This document shows positions 21,816 to 33,690 of a stretch of 64,000 nt of DNA, piece by piece; within the stretch, counting starts at the first letter, position 1; each line of letters begins with the position of its first letter. Made by a program: the position numbers and the translations under genes. The notes under the pieces are model-generated. The model was not told the DNA's origin. It did no database searches and was given only the letters and a program-made list of their open reading frames with translations. Source of the stretch: Liolophura sinensis (Eukaryota; Mollusca; Polyplacophora; Chitonida; Chitonidae); assembly GCF_032854445.1 (NCBI RefSeq), contig NC_088305.1, forward strand, positions 26,374,628-26,438,627. The letters run 5' to 3'.

Positions 21816-23401
21816 CTAAAATAAAGATATAAGTTGATTTCTTTATCGATGTGTGAGGAAGCCATGCACATACCTGGTTCAGCGACAGGAGCTTCCAGTG
21901 GAGCTCTGAGAGGTGCTTCACCAATTTGTTCTTTGCCACCTGTATTTTCCGGAGGCGCTTCACCAATTGGTAATTTGACTTCTGTATTTTCCCTTTCAGG
22001 ATTTTGATTCTGCTTCATTGCTACCCACATCTGCTGAGAGTGTGTCTTGACTTTTTTAAGTAGCGCAGACAGCAGACCTGTGAAGATCGAAAGCACATAA
22101 TATTGATAAATACGGAATTTAAATGGCCTATTTACACCATGTGAGCCGGTGCATTTTCACACAATAATACGATACCAATGAATATGTATGATTTCTTAAT
22201 GCCATGGCAGGTCGGTCTTTTCACAGTGGAAGCCGAATAGTGTCCGAGTGACACCATCGCTCTTCCACAGACGCCCAGTCTAGTCAGAGGCACTGGCCAA
22301 AGCCCTGTCGTTTACAGCGAGACAGATGCCTTAAGATGACTGAGCCACCACGGGCCGCTGTATAACAACGGGTTCCCGGTGTTTATGAGAGATTAGTTTC
22401 AACCTGACCACAGGGTGTCATCGGTATGCTTATATGCGTTGTTTATGGATACCTTCATATCATTCCTTATAACATTCAGGTGAGCAAGCGAAGTTTGAAA
22501 CTACGGCCTAGAGGGTGTTCGCTTTTCATTGCGGTGAGTTTCGGTCTCGGTACAACACTGTTCTTCTCTATGTACCGAATCGTGGAGAAATCATGAAATG
22601 AAACTTTGAGCTTTGAAATATCTGAATCCTTTGAAAGGCAAACAAAGGAAAATGCTGGAAAACCCATTAAAATCGAGAGGATGTAACGGAGTTTCTGTCC
22701 GTATTGATACTAATACTTTCGCCTGGGCATCGCTGTGTTCAAGTTGAGATTACTTTTTGGTTGCCACAAACAGCTGTATATGACCCTCTGTCTAACTGTT
22801 CGCTGCTCTGTCAGCCAGTGGGTTGTCAGACTTTCCACACTCTGTCTTTTAACATGGGTCAGCGAGCCTGAGTTTTTGCATCATGTGAGCCATGCATTCA
22901 CTTATCGAGGGGCCTTGGTGTAAAACGACATCGATTTTTTGCAATATGTCGATACGCGATATTTTTTCGATACGACAAATTTCCGCTTGTTTAAATATGG
23001 TTTTATCAGAAACAATTTAACTTGAAATTAAACAAAATCATACCCGAAGAACAAGTGTGGCCTCCTCGTAGACGAACGTAGACTAACCACTTTCGGCGTC
23101 GAGTTTCCTTGTCGTCAGCTGAGTCTTCGTCGACGTCATCTTCGACATCGACATTTTTCGGCAGTTCGTCCTCCTCTTCAGCGGGATCTTTGGCATCCTC
23201 ATCTCCCGTGGTCTCTGCCAAGGCGTTATTCACACTGGCGAACTGACGTCGTGCATCCATCCATTTCTGTAGCTTTTCTGCCCAACTTGTGCCTCCACTT
23301 GACGGCCGGAGTATGTTGGACACCTTCAGGATCAGTCGGCCTTCGTTGACGTGGACGCACATCAAAACAGCGGCGAGGAACAGTAGAGGTGTGAGCTTCA
23401 T
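21766..23401 (-). CDS. Secreted precursor B, inverted paralogue of A (three exons)
   Basis: Exons in transcription order are 23401-23044, 22077-21874 and 21815-21766 (TAA), joined in phase 1, for 203 residues. Exon 1 closely matches paralogue A: signal peptide MKLTPLLFLAAVLMCVHVNEG, then LQKWMDARRQ, ALAETTGDEDAKDPAE, NVDVEDDVDED, ETRRRKWLVYVRLRG. Exon 2 starts with the same LLSALLKKVKTH but then diverges to QQMWVAMKQNQ and a Pro/Glu-rich stretch with IGEAP repeated. The predicted last exon is short and basic (AKIRKKRIRN). The gene is convergent with A, about 3.8 kb between stop codons. The function is inferred to be a processed cationic peptide precursor, as for A; the family is not recognised. 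Confidence 0.75.
21874..22077 (-). CDS. Precursor B exon 2
   Basis: 204 bp, twice the length of the paralogous exon, between ATCTTCACAG and CCAG|GTATGT. It encodes LLSALLKKVKTHSQQMW and then an acidic/Pro-rich tail with two IGEAP motifs. Confidence 0.7.
23044..23401 (-). CDS. Precursor B exon 1
   Basis: 358 bp, ending TCGG|GTATGA in phase 1. Signal peptide, acidic pro-region and RRRK site are all conserved with paralogue A. An upstream in-frame ATG at 23425 would add eight residues (MGISPTGS), but the paralogue supports 23401. Confidence 0.8.
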
Positions 23402-23472
23402 GCTGCCAGTAGGAGAGATACCCACAGGACTATGTCTTAGTGCAGGGTGTAAAGAAAGTCTGGAATCGTGGG

Positions 23473-23481
23473 ATTTTTATA
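23473..23481 (-). promoter_or_regulatory. TATA box of precursor B
   Basis: TATAAAAAT lies about 75 bp before the start codon, so the predicted 5' UTR is about 45-50 bp. Confidence 0.6.
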
Positions 23482-23489
23482 TTAAATCA

Positions 23490-24894
23490 TTTGCTCTACA
23501 TACCATTGATCAGGGTACATTTATTAAGTAACCCTCCAGTTGCGGTGTTGTCTTTGTCAGCTGAAACGTTTTTCGTCATTGACAAGAAAAGGCTTTGAAT
23601 TTTCGAAAACAATTGTTGACTTTGTGATTTGCAGCTGGAGAAAAGTCGAAATTCATCATTTGCCATGTCGCAATTGTGACTGCGTAACGATTACCTCGGT
23701 GCGTTGATTCTTTGAAATTCTTGGAAGTCACATGAAAAAATCTATTTGGTTCATTAAGGGCAAAATGCTGTTTTGTGATTAAGCAATGTCTGCTTTGAAA
23801 ACTGTTGTCTTTTCGCAATTCACTTCTATCTTGGGTAAACGAAAATTGTGATCAAAAACATTCTCGATTTCTTTGACATATGTTATTCGTGTGCTTAACT
23901 GTGGGTATGTTGTAAATAAATTTTAAAAATTTACATCTGTTTTCCAGGAAATATTGGCGAGTGCACAATCTTAACAATGGATATTTTACGCAACTTCGTC
24001 TTGAAACAAAAAGTTATAAAATGCCATTTTGGCAATTTCATATGGAAAGACAATACCCTTGCATGCAGTTTTGTCAACGGGCGTTTTACTTTTCGATATA
24101 TTCATGTGAAACATGAACTGATTTCTTCCAAGTTATAAAACTGATGAAGAGCCCGCGTACATAAGAGTAGCGATGAAGTGTCCTTCCTTCCCAAGTATCT
24201 TCCAACATCTTCTTTTCGTGAAAGAAGTTCTCGGGCAACAAGACATTTCAGGAAAGTAAAGAAAATGTGAATTTCTGGCTGCAAATGTTCCGTTAAAATC
24301 AAATTCTGTTACTACACTAAAATTCATATTTATTTATTTGCTCCATGTGTCACGCCATGGTCAAGAAACTTTCACTAACACGATGGTGGCCAGGTTCATA
24401 TGTGGAGAGAGCTGATCACATCCGTGAAAGGTAAGTCTCTTGATTTCAAATCTCAAAGGAACCGTCTATCGCTGGATTCGAACACCGTAAGGGGAAAATG
24501 AAATATACTGAACATCGAAGTTCTGTTAAACCGGGCAAATCTGTCACAAAAGAAATACGCAGGAAAATTCACAGGGTGAGGACCCATATGCAAAGATTTG
24601 ATTTATTTATTTGATTGTTGTTTAAAGCTTTACTTTAAATGATTTTTTCTCCTATATGATGTTGATCAATTCTAAGCGTATAGAGGAAACCCGAGCGCCC
24701 GGCCTTTGGCAAGTAGCTGACGAATATTCCCACCTGTGATGTACATATATACACATCATATTGGTGTCAAACACGTGATCTTCATCGAAGGTTAGAAGGC
24801 CACACGAGTGTCGTCGACTGCTCATTGTCATCAAGGCGCCATTAAAAGTGGGAGAGGGGGAATCTACAAATTACCTACCAATGGCCCCATAATT
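23490..24894. other. Intergenic, no gene recognised
   Basis: Apart from a short (ATTT)n/SINE-tail-like scrap near 24600-24640, nothing recognisable. Confidence 0.5.
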
Positions 24895-25040
24895 ATATTT
24901 ATTTCATTGGTGTTTTACGCCATACTCAAGCACATTTCACTCGTACGCGAGGGCCAGCATTATGGTGGGAGACTGGACAGAATCCAGGGGAAACCCACTA
25001 TCACCCTCAGGTTTCTGCCAGGCCTGACCACGTACCCCAC
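24895..25040 (-). mobile_element. tRNA-SINE family 1, truncated, inverted pair with next copy
   Basis: 'GTGTTTTACGCCATACTCAA' to 'ACCCTCAGGTTTCTGCCAGG'. Faces the plus-strand copy at 25076, forming an imperfect palindrome of about 335 bp. Confidence 0.75.
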
Positions 25041-25075
25041 CTTATATAATCCAAACATTTAAATCCATATATCCT

Positions 25076-25230
25076 CTCCGGTCGTACGTGGAAATGTCTA
25101 CCAGCAACCTGCGGATTGTCCTGGGATTGCCACGGGCTCTACCCGGTTTCCTCTCACCATATTGCTAGCCGCCGTCGTATAAGTGAAATAGTGTAAGTAT
25201 ACGGTGTAAAACACCAATTAAATGAACTTA
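25076..25230 (+). mobile_element. tRNA-SINE family 1, 5'-truncated
   Basis: From 'CTCCGGTCGTACGTGGAAA' to 'GTAAAACACCAATTAAATGA'. Confidence 0.75.
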
Positions 25231-25439
25231 AATCCATATATTTAAATACGAAACAATTTTGTGTGCTTTTGATGATAACACTTTGTTTCATGTTTTGTTT
25301 TTTCTTCTTTAAAAATCGCTGCAAACATACCAAAGGTGCATTTTGAATACAAAGACATGATATATTTGCTATTATTATCTTAAAATTCTGAGTTTAAAAA
25401 ATCGTAGCTCATTTCGGCTCTTGGGTACGTTCATTTTAT

Positions 25440-25505
25440 CTTCGTGGATACGACCATTTAAATGAAATGTTCTTGAATGCGGCGTTGAAAACCAATATGT
25501 ATTTG
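25440..25505 (+). mobile_element. tRNA-SINE family 1, 3' fragment
   Basis: Short 3' end only: 'AATGAAATGTTCTTGAATGC', immediately followed by a minus-strand copy. Confidence 0.5.
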
Positions 25506-25728
25506 TTTATCCGATTGGTGTTTTGCGGCGTACACAAGAGTATTCAGTTGTACGATGGCGACAAGCATTAAGGTGGCAGGAAACCGCAGGTTACTGCAAG
25601 ACTTTTCCACGTAAAACGGGAGAGGAGGCTAGCAAGAGCTGAATTTGATGGCAGAGCGATCGCATTGGTGAGATGCCCCTGATCCATTGTACTGCGCTAG
25701 TACTCTAACCACTAGGCCACCGCGGCTC
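25505..25728 (-). mobile_element. tRNA-SINE family 1, near full length
   Basis: Tail side 'GATTGGTGTTTTGCGGCGTA' and head side ending 'TCTAACCACTAGGCCACCG'. Confidence 0.75.
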
Positions 25729-26654
25729 TTTGGAAAGAAATAAAATAATTTTAAAAAAAGTTGTTCCAAGCAATAAAACCTTAACAGTATCAACTCTGCT
25801 ATGGTAGTACTACACCTTTCGCCCTTGACGTTAAAACCAGAATCAATCCAGCAATTGGTTTAGAACCTGTAGTGTCACTGGCCAAAAGTAAATGGACGTT
25901 CACAATGACCCTTATGCAACCGCACCCCCTCGGTCAAGCCTTACATTTCTCACATGACGACATTTTGACCATGCTGTCATAAACAGACCAAATCGTGATA
26001 CGCCGTTAAAAAACGTCAAATGCAGTGTTGGAGTTAAAGCCAAGATACAAAGGAGAAAAAAGGACAACTCTTCCACTGGTTCAAAGAGATAGATTTATTC
26101 GCAGTCAGTGCCATTAAATACTTAAGAATGGTGAAATTTTGGTGACTCTTGTCGTCATTACAGTTTGATTCCGGATTTTATTGTCTTTGTGATAGTTGCA
26201 GCGATTCATTCTCCTTACAGTCGGTTGTTCGGAATTCGTTTTCTTACGGGCAGTTGGTCTTCCGTTGTCATTTGTTCAGCTGCAAATTCAATAACATAAA
26301 CCATATAGTCATCAAGTAATCTGACAAATCCGAGTACAAGCACAAACCAAATGTTAGAAAACAAACGTGGAATACAGATATCAAAACATGCTTTACGTAA
26401 CTTTCGTCTTGTAAAGTCCGTCAATCTTTTTGTCTTTTGCTTTTCAAGGGCCTAAAATACATTAGCATAAAATGTTTATTTATACTTGTACCAAATGGGT
26501 TACGTTTTTGCCGGCATTTATTTTTCTGTCTGTCTTATCAGTAACTTCAAGGAATAAAAGACAAATCCGTTAAAGCTACACCGGAGATTATTGACAAAAA
26601 TCCATATTTGCCAATCAAATCAAATTTTCTCCATTTACCAAGAACCAAGTTATT
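25729..26654. other. Intergenic, no gene recognised
   Basis: A 69-codon minus-strand frame at 26215-26424 has a hydrophobic stretch but no splice or homology support. Confidence 0.45.
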
Positions 26655-27340
26655 GCCTTTCAGCACACGGTTACACTCAGCACACGGTTACATTACAATC
26701 AGTACACGGCTAGATTACATTCAGTACACGGTTACATTACATTCAGTACACGGCTACATTATACATTCAGCACACGGTTACATTACATTCAGTACGCGGT
26801 TACATAACATTCAACACATGGTTACATTCAGTACACGGTTACACTACATTCAGTACACGGTTACATTACATTCAGTACACGGTTACATTACATTCAGTAC
26901 ACGGCTACATTACATTCAGTACACGGTTACATTACATTCAGTACACGGCTACATTAAATTCAGTATACGGTTACATTACATTCAGTACACGGCTACATTC
27001 CATTCAGTACGCGGTTACATTACATTCAGTACACGGTTACATTACATTCAGTACACGGCTACATTACATTCAGTACACGGCTACATTACATTCAGTACAC
27101 GGTTACATTATATTCAGTACACGGTTACATTACATTCAGTACACGGCTACATTCCATTCAGTACGCGGTTACATTACATTCAGTACACGGTTACATTACA
27201 TTCAGTACACGGTTACATTACATTCAGTACACGGCTACATTACATTCAGTACACGGTTACATTACATTCAGTACACGGCTACATTACATTCAGCACACGG
27301 TTACATTACATTCAGTACACGACTACATTAAAGTTGCAGT
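26655..27340 (+). repeat. 22-bp minisatellite, about 31 units
   Basis: The unit is 'TTCAGTACACGGTTACATTACA' with an alternating CGGTT/CGGCT position. A 154-bp (seven-unit) higher-order block, marked by 'ctacattccattcagtacgc', occurs at about 26993 and 27147. Three units make 22 codons, so the array is open as a 264-codon frame by arithmetic alone. Confidence 0.95.
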
Positions 27341-28188
27341 ACATACAGGGAATATCTCGTTATTCAACTGGACCCGTTCTTTTGATACGTTTGGATATTT
27401 GAATTGTTATGTGCACAACTACCGTCAGCTTCTAAATTTAGCTTGCCCACTGTTTACATATGCTAAGTTCAGGGCCTGCTGTCTGCCTCTGCCTTAGAAT
27501 GTTCCAGAATACGCTCAGTTCGATGCCTGTTTGTTTACATCAAGTGTTCAGGAATTTTCTTATTCTAGACAATTCCACCAGGCTATATAAGACCTATGAA
27601 AGCAGGTCAAAGGAGGAGAAAGGAGAGTTATTGAGAGTTTTGGATGCTTTCGCTGTGTGTTACTTTAGTAGGCCTTTTGTGCTGAATTTTGGTGTCCTTT
27701 ATAGCCTCTGGCTTTGTTATATCCTATCTCCACCGAGCACTTGTTCAGTCTGAACTTGTATATTTAATTTGTGCTCTTGTGTACACAGTGCTTATTAGTA
27801 CACGGACCCTGTCTATGGAATTTTGTGTATATTTCGTCCATACACTCAGTGGATTTTCCCTCTTGTGAATTTGCCTCTGAGCATTTATGCCTGTGTGGTA
27901 CATATTGTGGCATATATGCGTCTGTTTGGACTGGACACCGGTTGTACATGTCAGTACTTTAGTATTTGTATAGATACTGCTATCCTTTCTTGTTAAACTT
28001 AAGTACTTCTTATTATCTGTTCTTGTTAAAGCTAATAAATTGTTGTAAAATAAAATCTGCTGGTTTTGGTTACTTTTTTGTGCGGCTAAACTGTCGTGTA
28101 TTTGTAACAAGCCATCTCTTTATAATACAGACAGTTTGGGTCGTAACGGAATAAACTGTATGCAAATATTTACATAAAGAAAACTTAC
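27341..28188. other. Non-coding stretch beside the Ser-rich gene
   Basis: This should contain downstream exons of the minus-strand gene starting at 28381, but I found no convincing acceptor. Several short frames on both strands look like chance. Confidence 0.35.
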
Positions 28189-28381
28189 TTGTCGTTGTAG
28201 TGTCAACATCTGCGGAATCAGAGCCCGATGATTCAGAACCGGAAGACCCTGAGTTCGAAGAAGACCCTGAGTTCGAGGAAGACCCGCAGTGCACGACCAG
28301 GGCGAGTGCCATGATGGCTGTTATGACGAAAAACGAGGCGAGCCATGACTCAGCAGTTTGTGGCAAACGGAACAAAATCAA
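28189..28381 (-). CDS. Secreted Ser-rich protein, first exon
   Basis: The ATG at 28381 opens 64 codons ending ACAA|GTAAGT in phase 1. Residues 14-32 (LASFFVITAIMALALVVHC) form a signal peptide or membrane anchor. Next is a low-complexity Ser/Gly segment built on an 18-bp repeat (GSSSNSGSSSNSGSSGSE), ending acidic (SGSDSADVD). A TATATATA element lies about 90-100 bp upstream. Low-complexity Ser-rich secreted proteins occur among mucins and biomineral matrix proteins; nothing here decides between them. Later exons were not found. Confidence 0.5.
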
Positions 28382-28479
28382 GACGTTCTATTTCGAGGCT
28401 GCAAAGGGAAGAAAATCTCAGAGAGTTTACCTGTATAAAGTTACCTGGAAATGTTGGTTTGCTTGGCGGTTATATATAC

Positions 28480-29254
28480 ATAGATGGACAATCGATTACA
28501 TTATATTAAAATCTCTTTGATATTCAGTGTTTCTGCCCTTGACACAATTTGGCAGACGGAAACGTTTATTTCCTGAAATGAAAAAAAATTCTCAGAATGG
28601 CTATTTTCATTCTTATGAGTATAGTGTAAAGATTTTGCACATGACTTCGATTCGATGTCCTGTTAAGTGTGTAGTTGAACAGAATCGTTTTTTTTGTGAA
28701 AAGGTATCATTCTTAAATAAACAAAATCTGGTTGGCAGAGTTTTCTATGTATTCGGTCACTCACGTCAAAGCACGAGTCGTCATGGTAAAATAATGTTTG
28801 AACTCTTGTTTTCGTGGGAGTACAAGGGGAACTTATTTTTAGCACAGATGTTCTGTATTTACACAGACAATTGAAAAGAAGATGGCTTTAGTACTCGCTT
28901 TTTTGAAGTGGAATCAGGATGTAGATTGCGTATATTTAAGCTAAAAATTAAAATAAAAAAAATGTCCCATTTTCATTTTGTCACAGTCACTAACATTTAC
29001 AATACTGAAAAAGACGGAATTATCGGAAAACGAATTAAACATCTGCCAGCTGTTAGTAGTTTTAGAATTTATTTAATTTGCGGTAAACTTCCTGTGTTAG
29101 TATTTTTTTAGGTTCGAGGTTCCTGCTCTCACTGTTTTTAAGGCCCGATGACAATAAGCTGTCAACGACGCTGTTGTGTTGGTGTTCGTTGAAGCCCGCT
29201 TATCTACACTGATATGGTGTACATATTTGTACGTCTCATGCCGCGAAAGTTCGT
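28480..29254. other. Intergenic, nothing recognised
   Basis: AT-rich and without repeats I can identify. Confidence 0.5.
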
Positions 29255-29385
29255 CATTTATATGCCAAAGGTCAGTGGTTTAACCCCTGTCACTCCTATT
29301 TCCTCCACCCATTAATATGACCGCCAACGCATAGGGAAACATTCTTGAGCGTGGTCTTAAACAACAATCCAAGAAATGAATAAAT
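29255..29385 (+). mobile_element. SINE-like fragment
   Basis: A diverged 3' part with 'ACCGCCAACGCATAGGGAAA' and 'CATTCTTGAGCGTGGTCTTA', related to the 3' end of family 1 and to the fragment at 55330. Confidence 0.45.
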
Positions 29386-30002
29386 TAATTAAAGGCTATA
29401 ATCAACATTTCGTCATTGAGGTTCGAATCCTCCCGTCTGATTGGTTGAATCGATCATAGTAACTGTTACATTGACTTCAAAATGTAAAAAGTAAATTACT
29501 ACATATATGTATGAAATACAGAAAAAGAGGATAATTTATTCTTCATTTTCCTTTTTTAAACACAGCTGGACAACAACGGGCGATGACTCTCACAACAGCA
29601 CGTTGAGAGGAAACGGCAATAATACAAGGTTTGTGAATTTTTAAGAGACTAATATATGCTGAAAGAGAGTAAGTTGTTCCAAATTTTCTCCAAATTATAT
29701 ATAAATTTTCATATTATTAAATGGTACACATAATATTTTTAACATTGAATTTGCTTTCTCCTAGTTAAGTCGTTTGTTTAGGCTAAATGCCAAAGTCTGA
29801 GACATAAAAACAGTAGGCGATAGCAAAATATTTTGTTTGCGAAACAAGCTAAACAAAATTGCAAGTCGTGCAACTGTGTTAGCCATTTAATTTTAAACTT
29901 AAGACTTCTTGTGAAACGGACCCCTGGCCCTATATGGTTGGCTCCTCCCACAAACCTATCTGGCGGCGTATATGTGAAAAACGCATCGCTGTCTGTATGG
30001 CG

Positions 30003-30006
<4 letters not shown>

Positions 30007-30035
<29 letters not shown>

Positions 30036-30057
30036 TGGGTGTGAGGGGGGGGGGGGG
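30007..30057. repeat. (GT)n microsatellite next to a G-run
   Basis: About 14 GT dinucleotides, then GGGTGTGA and a run of 14 G. Confidence 0.95.
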
Positions 30058-30647
30058 TTAGTGTAGTCCAGCTTCCTATGCCCATAAAGCTAAAAGTCAA
30101 TGTCAAAGAAGAGTGTTCTTGAGTATAACATATGGAAGCCGGATGCGGTCACTCGGGTTTACTTTCAACTAAATAAATAAAAGGTGAAAGAGCGAAGGTC
30201 GAAAACCCGAAAGTGGGAGACAAAAATCCTAAAACGCGAGGCGAAAATACGAAAACTTCGCACTTTCTGTTTTTTCCCTTCATGTTGTAGGACAAGACAG
30301 CACCTGGATGAAAACATATTTCAATCCAAAGCAGGATTCTCAAGCCTTCTAAAAAGTATACTTCATTATTTTAATGAGATTTCACCGAATAACATGTAGA
30401 ACAAAATGACAGTACTGTACAATTGGATGGTGTTAGTCGTTGCAACTATCTTGAAAAAGTAGCATGCCGCTTCGGCCCAAACCGCTTTCATCTCCTCAGA
30501 TACATTTTTGTCGTTCATTTTAGCGTTCAGTCAGCAGTTTAAAAATAACAAATATCAGAGTCAGTGCAAAATTCATCAGGGATCCCGACGGTTTACGGAA
30601 TAAGAAGACGGCATCTCACCCGCCACACCACCATCATCCGTCCCTAC

Positions 30648-30833
30648 TCGGTTTAGAATAAATGTATTATAGTCATAAAGGCTTCCATGGTATACGCTCC
30701 TCGGCGAATGCCACCATCGTCCGACTGTCCCACTAAGAAGCAATAAAAGTAGCTGCTCAGAATGGCGGCATTCGCCGAGCAGCGTATGCCATGGAAGCCT
30801 TCATGGCTATAATAAATCTGTTCTAAATCGAAT
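30648..30833. repeat. Long hairpin: about 65-bp inverted arms, 50-bp loop
   Basis: The left arm (TTTAGAATAAATGTATTATA to CTCGGCGAATGCC) pairs with 30763-30833 (GGCATTCGCCGAGCAGCGTA to AATAAATCTGTTCTAAAT) with few mismatches. No coding capacity. Either a small foldback transposon or a transcribable hairpin. Confidence 0.85.
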
Positions 30834-31009
30834 AGAGAATTATTGTGGCGATTCGGTCTTTTATTTGCGCGGGACTTGTTCGCTGAGTTCCTTGTAACTG
30901 ATAATGTACTGTATGAGTAGTACAAGCAGTGGAAGAAATATTCTTCCAGTATGTCCAATTTCCGAGAAAAACTATAATTATCAGTTTTGCCTTCATCACT
31001 GACCGGTGT

Positions 31010-33690
31010 AAAAAGATCTCAACGCTTTGACTGGCCGACACCTGTTAAAAGACAGGATGTCAGACCTTTGACGGGCCGACACCTGTTAAAAGACAGGATG
31101 TCAAACCTTTGACAGGCCGACCGGTGTTAAAAGACAGGATGTCAGATCTTTGACTGGCCGACCCCCTTTGAAAGATAGGATGTCAGACCTTTGACAGGCC
31201 GACCGGTATTAAAACACAGGATGTCAGAACTTTGACAGGCCGACCGGTGTTAAATGATAGGATGTCAAACCTTTGACAGGCCGACCGGTGTTAAAAGATA
31301 GGATGTCAGACGTTTGACAGGCGGACCGGTGTTAAAAGATAGGATGTCAGACCTTTGACTGGCCGACCGGTGTAAAAAGATAGGATGTCAGACGTTTGGC
31401 TGGCCGACCTTTGTTAAAAGATATGATGTCAGACCTTTGACTGGCCGACCGGTATTAAAAGACAAGATGCCAGACCTTTGACTGACCGACCGGTGTAAAA
31501 AGATAGGATGTCAGACCTTTGACAGGCCGACCAGTGTTAAAAGATATGATGTCAGATCTTTGACTGGCCGACCTGTGTTAAAAGACAGGATGTCAAACCT
31601 TTGACAGGCCGTCCTGTATTAAAAGACAGGATGTCAGACCTTTGACTGGCTGAAGCCTGTTAAAAGACAGGATGCCAGACCTTTGACAGGCTGACCGGTG
31701 TTAAAAGACAGGATGTCAGACGTTTGACTGGCCGACCCCTGTTAAAAGATATGATGTCAGATCTTTGACTGGCTGACCCCTGTTAAAAGACAGGATGCCA
31801 GACCTTTGACAGGCCGACCGGTGTTAAAAGATAGGATGTCAGACGTTTGACTGGCCGACCTGTGTGAAAAGATAGGATGTCAAACATTTGACTGGCCGAC
31901 CGGTATTAAAAGATAGGATGTCAGACGTTTGACTGTCCGACCGGTGTTAAAAAATAGGATGTTAAACCTTTGACTGGTCGACCGGTATTAAAAGATAGGA
32001 TGTCAGGTCTTTGAGTGGCCGACCGGTATTAAATGATATGATGTAAGACCTTTGACTGACTGACCCTGTTAAAAAATAGGATGTCAGACCTTTGACTGGC
32101 CGATGGGTGTAAAAAGACAGGATGTCAGACGTTTGACAGGCCGACCGGTGTTAACAATCTTAAACCTTTCACTGGCCAACCTGTGTTAAAAGGTATGATG
32201 TCAAACCTTTGACAGGCCGACCGGTGTTAAAATACAGGATGCCAAACCTTTGACTGGCCGACCGGTGTTAAAATACAGGATGTCAGACCTTTGACGGTCC
32301 GACCTCAGTTAAAAGATAGAATGTCAAACCTTTGACTGGCCGATCTGTGTTAAAAGATAGGATATCAGACCTTTGACAGGCTGACCCCTATTAAAAGACA
32401 GGAGGTCACACCTTTGACTTGCCGATTTGTGTTAAAAGACAGGATGTCAGACGTTTGACTGGCCTACCACTGTTTAAAGACAGGATGTTAAACCTTTGAC
32501 TGACTGCCCCGGGTTAAAAGATAGGATGTCAGACCTTTGGTCGATTTGTGTTAAAAGATAGAACGTGAAATCTTTCACAGGCCGACCTGTGTTAAAAGAC
32601 AGGATGTCTTGCCTTTGACAGGCCGACCTGTGTTAAAAGATAGGGTGTCAATCCTTTGACTACCTGCCCCGTGTTAAAAGATAGGATGTCAGACGTTTGA
32701 CTGACCGCCCCGGGTTAAAAGATAGAATGTCAGACCTTTGACTGGCCTACCAATGTTAAAAGACAGGATGTCAGACCTTTGACAGGTCGACCCCTGTTAA
32801 AAGATAAGATGTCAAACCCTTGACTGGCCGATTTGTGTTAAAGGACAGGATGTCAGACCTTTGACTGGCTGATCCGTGTTAAAAGACATGATGTTAAACC
32901 TGTGGCCGACCGGTGTTAAAAGATAAGATCTCAAATCTTTGACCGGCCGACATGTGTTAAAAGATAGAATGTGACACCTTTGACAGGTCGATCTGTGTTA
33001 AAAGACAGGATGTCAAACCTTTGACTGGCCGGTCCATGTTAAAAGATAGAATGTCAGATCTTTGACAGGCCGACCTGTGTTAAAAGACAGGATGTCAGAC
33101 CTTTGACTGGCCGAACCCGATGTTAAAAGACAGGATGGGAGACCTTTGACAGGCCGACCGGTGTTAAAAGATAGGATGTCAGGCCTTTGACTGACTGCCC
33201 CCTGTTAAAGGCATGATGTCAGAACTTTTGGCCGATTTGTGTTAGAAGATAGAACGTCAAACCTTTGACAGGCCGATCGGTGTTAAAAGATAGGATGATA
33301 AACCTTTGACTGACTGTTAAGAGATGGGATGTAAGACCTGGCCGATTTGTGTTAAAAGATAGGGATTTCACACTTTTGACAGGCCGACCGGTGTTAAAGG
33401 ACAGGATGTCAGACCTTTGGCCGATTTGTGCTAAAAGATAGAACGTCAAACCTTTGACAGGCCGATCGGTGTTAAAAGATAGGATGATAAACCTTTGACA
33501 GGCCTACTTGTTTTAAAAGATAGGATGCCAAACCTTCGACTGACCGACCTGTGTTAAAAGATAGGGTGTCAAATCTTTGACAGGCCGACCTGTGTTAAAA
33601 TATAAGATATCAGATCTTTGACTGGCCGACCCGTGTTAAAGGATAAGATGTCAAACCTTTGACTGGCACACATGTGTTAAAAGACAGGAT
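31010..33690 (+). repeat. Satellite zone 1: diverged 41-bp units
   Basis: About 65 imperfect units of 'GTTAAAAGACAGGATGTCAG' plus 'ACCTTTGACTGGCCGACC'. Units vary by substitutions and small deletions, so this is the older part of the array. Confidence 0.95.

Noticed and set aside
26215-26424. 69-codon minus-strand frame with a hydrophobic stretch
   Set aside because: No signal-peptide layout, no splice sites and no similarity to the precursor family.
26608-27402. 264-codon open frame (HYIQYTVTLHSVHGYITFSTRL repeats)
   Set aside because: It is the 22-bp minisatellite read in frame; no start context, domain or splice support.
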